Assembly: GCA_002478115.1 (NCBI GenBank)
Contig: DLMH01000208.1
Location: forward strand, 1-34,743
DNA from: Candidatus Acidiferrum typicum
GTDB taxonomy: Bacteria; Acidobacteriota; Terriglobia; Acidiferrales; UBA7541
Direction: 5' to 3'
DNA: 34,743 nucleotides
Positions 33,372 through 34,743 of this stretch are shown one piece after another. The stretch's first letter is position 1. Each line of letters opens with the position of its first letter. Below the pieces are notes generated by a model, which saw nothing but the letters and a program-made list of their open reading frames with translations, was not told where the DNA came from and did no database searches. Position numbers and translations under genes: made by a program.

Positions 33372-34670
33372 TCAGGCGTCGCCTTTCGCCTTTCGCGCCT
33401 GCCATTGGCCCTGTTTCCCGATCAAGGCTTCGAGTTCGGCGGCGTAGATTTCCGCGCGCTCGTACAGCCGCGCGTTTTGGATGGCGACGGCGGCGGAGAT
33501 CGCGAGCGACTGAGCCACGCGGAAGTGTTCCGTCGTAAAGGTACAGGGACGGGAATGGCCGACCGAGAGCAGGCCCAAGACCCGTTCCGACGACGGACGC
33601 TGAGTTGAGGCGATGAGCGGCACACAGATCCAGGAGCGCACACCTTGGAGGACGCCCGCATCCTCCCAATCCGGCTCTTCGGACGTGTCCGGAACGAAGA
33701 CGCTCTTCCGCGCCACCCGAACGCGTTCGAGGAACGTATTCCGCTGGCCCTCGAGCATTTGCACGGTCTTCGCCGATGTGCGGGCCACATAGAGGCAGTC
33801 GCCTTCGGTCAAGATGACGCTCGCGGCCTCGTAAGGGACGACTTCGAGTAGGCAGGCGAGGAGCGTATCGAGCACCGTGTCCATGCTCAGGTTCTTCGTG
33901 AGCGTAAGGGTCGAGAGCCGCAACGCCTCGGCTTCGCCGCGGGCCGCCTCGGCCGCCGCGAGGTGCTTGGCAATGTCCAGCTGCGCCTGCTTGCGCTCGG
34001 TAATATCCTGTGCGATGCCGACAAGGCGCGGAGGGACTTCGCCGACGCGACCGGCCGCCGTCCCCTTACTCCAGATCCAGCGGGAAACTCCGTCCGCCCG
34101 CACGATGCGGAACTCTTCATCGAACTTTCCGGTGCTGCGGGCCTCTGCGAGCTTCGCGAGGAAGCGGGCGCGATCCTCCGGGTGGACCAAGTCTTTGTAG
34201 GAAGAAGGATTCTCGCGGATCTCTCGAAGGGAGTGCCCGGTGACGGCCTCGTAGGCATTGTTGACCAAGATGAGTTCGTTGGTGTCCGTTCTTAGCATCC
34301 AAACCACTTCTTGGACATGGTCCGTGACTTCTTGGAGGAGTTCCTGGCTCTGCCGCAGGGAGGCTTCGGCAACATAGCGCTCCCTGCCGGCATGAAGCAG
34401 GTAGTAGGCATGCAGCGCGAGAGTGCAGACGAGAATGAACGGAATGACGGCGAGAAACAGCCGGGATTGCCGGTCGGCCACAACCAAGGACAAGGCGAAG
34501 AAGACGATCCCGAGGAGCAGAAGGGAGAGGGAGGTAATCCAGAACCACCGGGGAGGAGGTTCCGTGGGCAGAAGCGTCTTCGGAAGAAAGGAGGCCATAG
34601 GTATGCGAGAAGAGCTGAGCGAGGAGCTGTGTACGATTCCTCTTTGGTCTCGTGGGCGTTTGTTAGCCAT
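33372..34670 (-). CDS. membrane PAS-GAF sensor protein without kinase domain
   Basis: A 432-aa protein. Two hydrophobic helices (FWITSLSLLLLGIVFFALSL and LFLAVIPFILVCTLALHAYY, about residues 43-90) are followed by a PAS domain (about 105-230) with TDHVQEVVWMLRTDTNEL, HPEDRARFLAKLAE and DITERKQAQ. A coiled linker and a GAF domain (about 255-405) come next, with LEVVPYEAASVILTEGD, WICVPLIAS and SLAISAAVAIQNARLYERA. The protein ends soon after the GAF helix with no HisKA, HATPase or GGDEF domain, so it may act as a sensing partner or be a truncated kinase. ATG 34598 is an alternative start; neither start has a clear ribosome site. Similar linkers occur in the left-edge PAS protein. Whether it belongs to the element or to the chromosome is unclear. 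Confidence 0.88.
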   Translation of the reverse strand: MANKRPRDQRGIVHSSSLSSSRIPMASFLPKTLLPTEPPPRWFWITSLSLLLLGIVFFALSLVVADRQSRLFLAVIPFILVCTLALHAYYLLHAGRERYVAEASLRQSQELLQEVTDHVQEVVWMLRTDTNELILVNNAYEAVTGHSLREIRENPSSYKDLVHPEDRARFLAKLAEARSTGKFDEEFRIVRADGVSRWIWSKGTAAGRVGEVPPRLVGIAQDITERKQAQLDIAKHLAAAEAARGEAEALRLSTLTLTKNLSMDTVLDTLLACLLEVVPYEAASVILTEGDCLYVARTSAKTVQMLEGQRNTFLERVRVARKSVFVPDTSEEPDWEDAGVLQGVRSWICVPLIASTQRPSSERVLGLLSVGHSRPCTFTTEHFRVAQSLAISAAVAIQNARLYERAEIYAAELEALIGKQGQWQARKAKGDA

Positions 34671-34743
34671 GCTACGCGCCGCCCTTCCACGGAGTCAAGG
34701 CGAGACTACAGGATTTGAGGCTAGAAGCCATCTCATAAATACC

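Noticed and set aside
1..34743. CRISPR arrays, IS elements and rRNA
   Set aside because: No regularly spaced repeats, no transposase motifs and no rRNA-like sequence were seen on either strand.

Overview
The window looks like a piece of a GC-rich Gram-negative chromosome carrying an integrated conjugative-type element. A member of the Acidobacteriota (Terriglobia-like) is my best guess, from the sensor-kinase style, the ECF sigma factor with a fused zinc-binding tail, the ArnT/PMT-like glycosyltransferase and the look of the integrase and conjugation genes. This is inference; no rRNA or marker gene is present to prove it.

Positions 1-13.4 kb read as ordinary chromosome. A PAS-domain sensor protein runs off the left edge (minus strand), with a tiny membrane protein upstream. 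A 530-bp gap follows that contains a well-folded candidate structured RNA, then a hybrid histidine kinase with two receiver domains and no sensor domain (plus), a membrane glycosyltransferase (plus) and an ECF sigma factor with a C-terminal HX3CX2C domain (minus). A tightly packed plus-strand efflux operon comes next: OsmC-like protein, TolC-like outer-membrane factor, lipoprotein membrane-fusion protein, RND permease and a small DUF2892-like membrane protein. A 7-bp palindrome lies upstream of it.

At 13.38-13.46 kb lies an intact tRNA-Arg(UCU) on the minus strand. Only 31 bp from its 5' end is the stop of a tyrosine integrase. From there to about 29.5 kb nearly everything is on the minus strand and overlaps start-to-stop, as one long conjugation (trb/virB-like) cluster. 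In transcription order it holds TrbC/VirB2 pilin, TrbD/VirB3, TrbE/VirB4 ATPase, a 62-aa membrane protein, TrbG/VirB9, TrbI/VirB10, TrbJ/VirB5, TrbL/VirB6, TrbF/VirB8, a doubtful 90-aa ORF and a 97-aa membrane protein. Two co-translated winged-helix-like proteins of unknown function follow, then a nested-palindrome terminator region, a small ribbon-helix-helix-like protein, the VirD4/TraG-type coupling ATPase, TrbB/VirB11 ATPase, a RepB-like primase and the integrase. No canonical relaxase is recognisable although the transport machinery is essentially complete.

Right of the conjugation operon are element-type accessory genes: a palindrome-rich 364-bp control region (candidate oriT or promoter region), a divergent sigma-factor-like protein, an SSB with a textbook terminator, a repeat-bearing non-coding region, an orphan DNA methyltransferase with a foldable leader, and a small acidic protein of unknown function. 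A PAS-GAF membrane sensor without a kinase domain ends the window. The right end of the element was not seen and probably lies beyond the window.

Working model (inference): the integrase excises and inserts the element beside tRNA-Arg. The sigma-like protein and palindromic sites control the trb operon. SSB and the primase handle transferred single strands, the methyltransferase protects or marks the element DNA, and the unknown winged-helix pair plus the RHH protein occupy the place where a relaxosome would normally be encoded.
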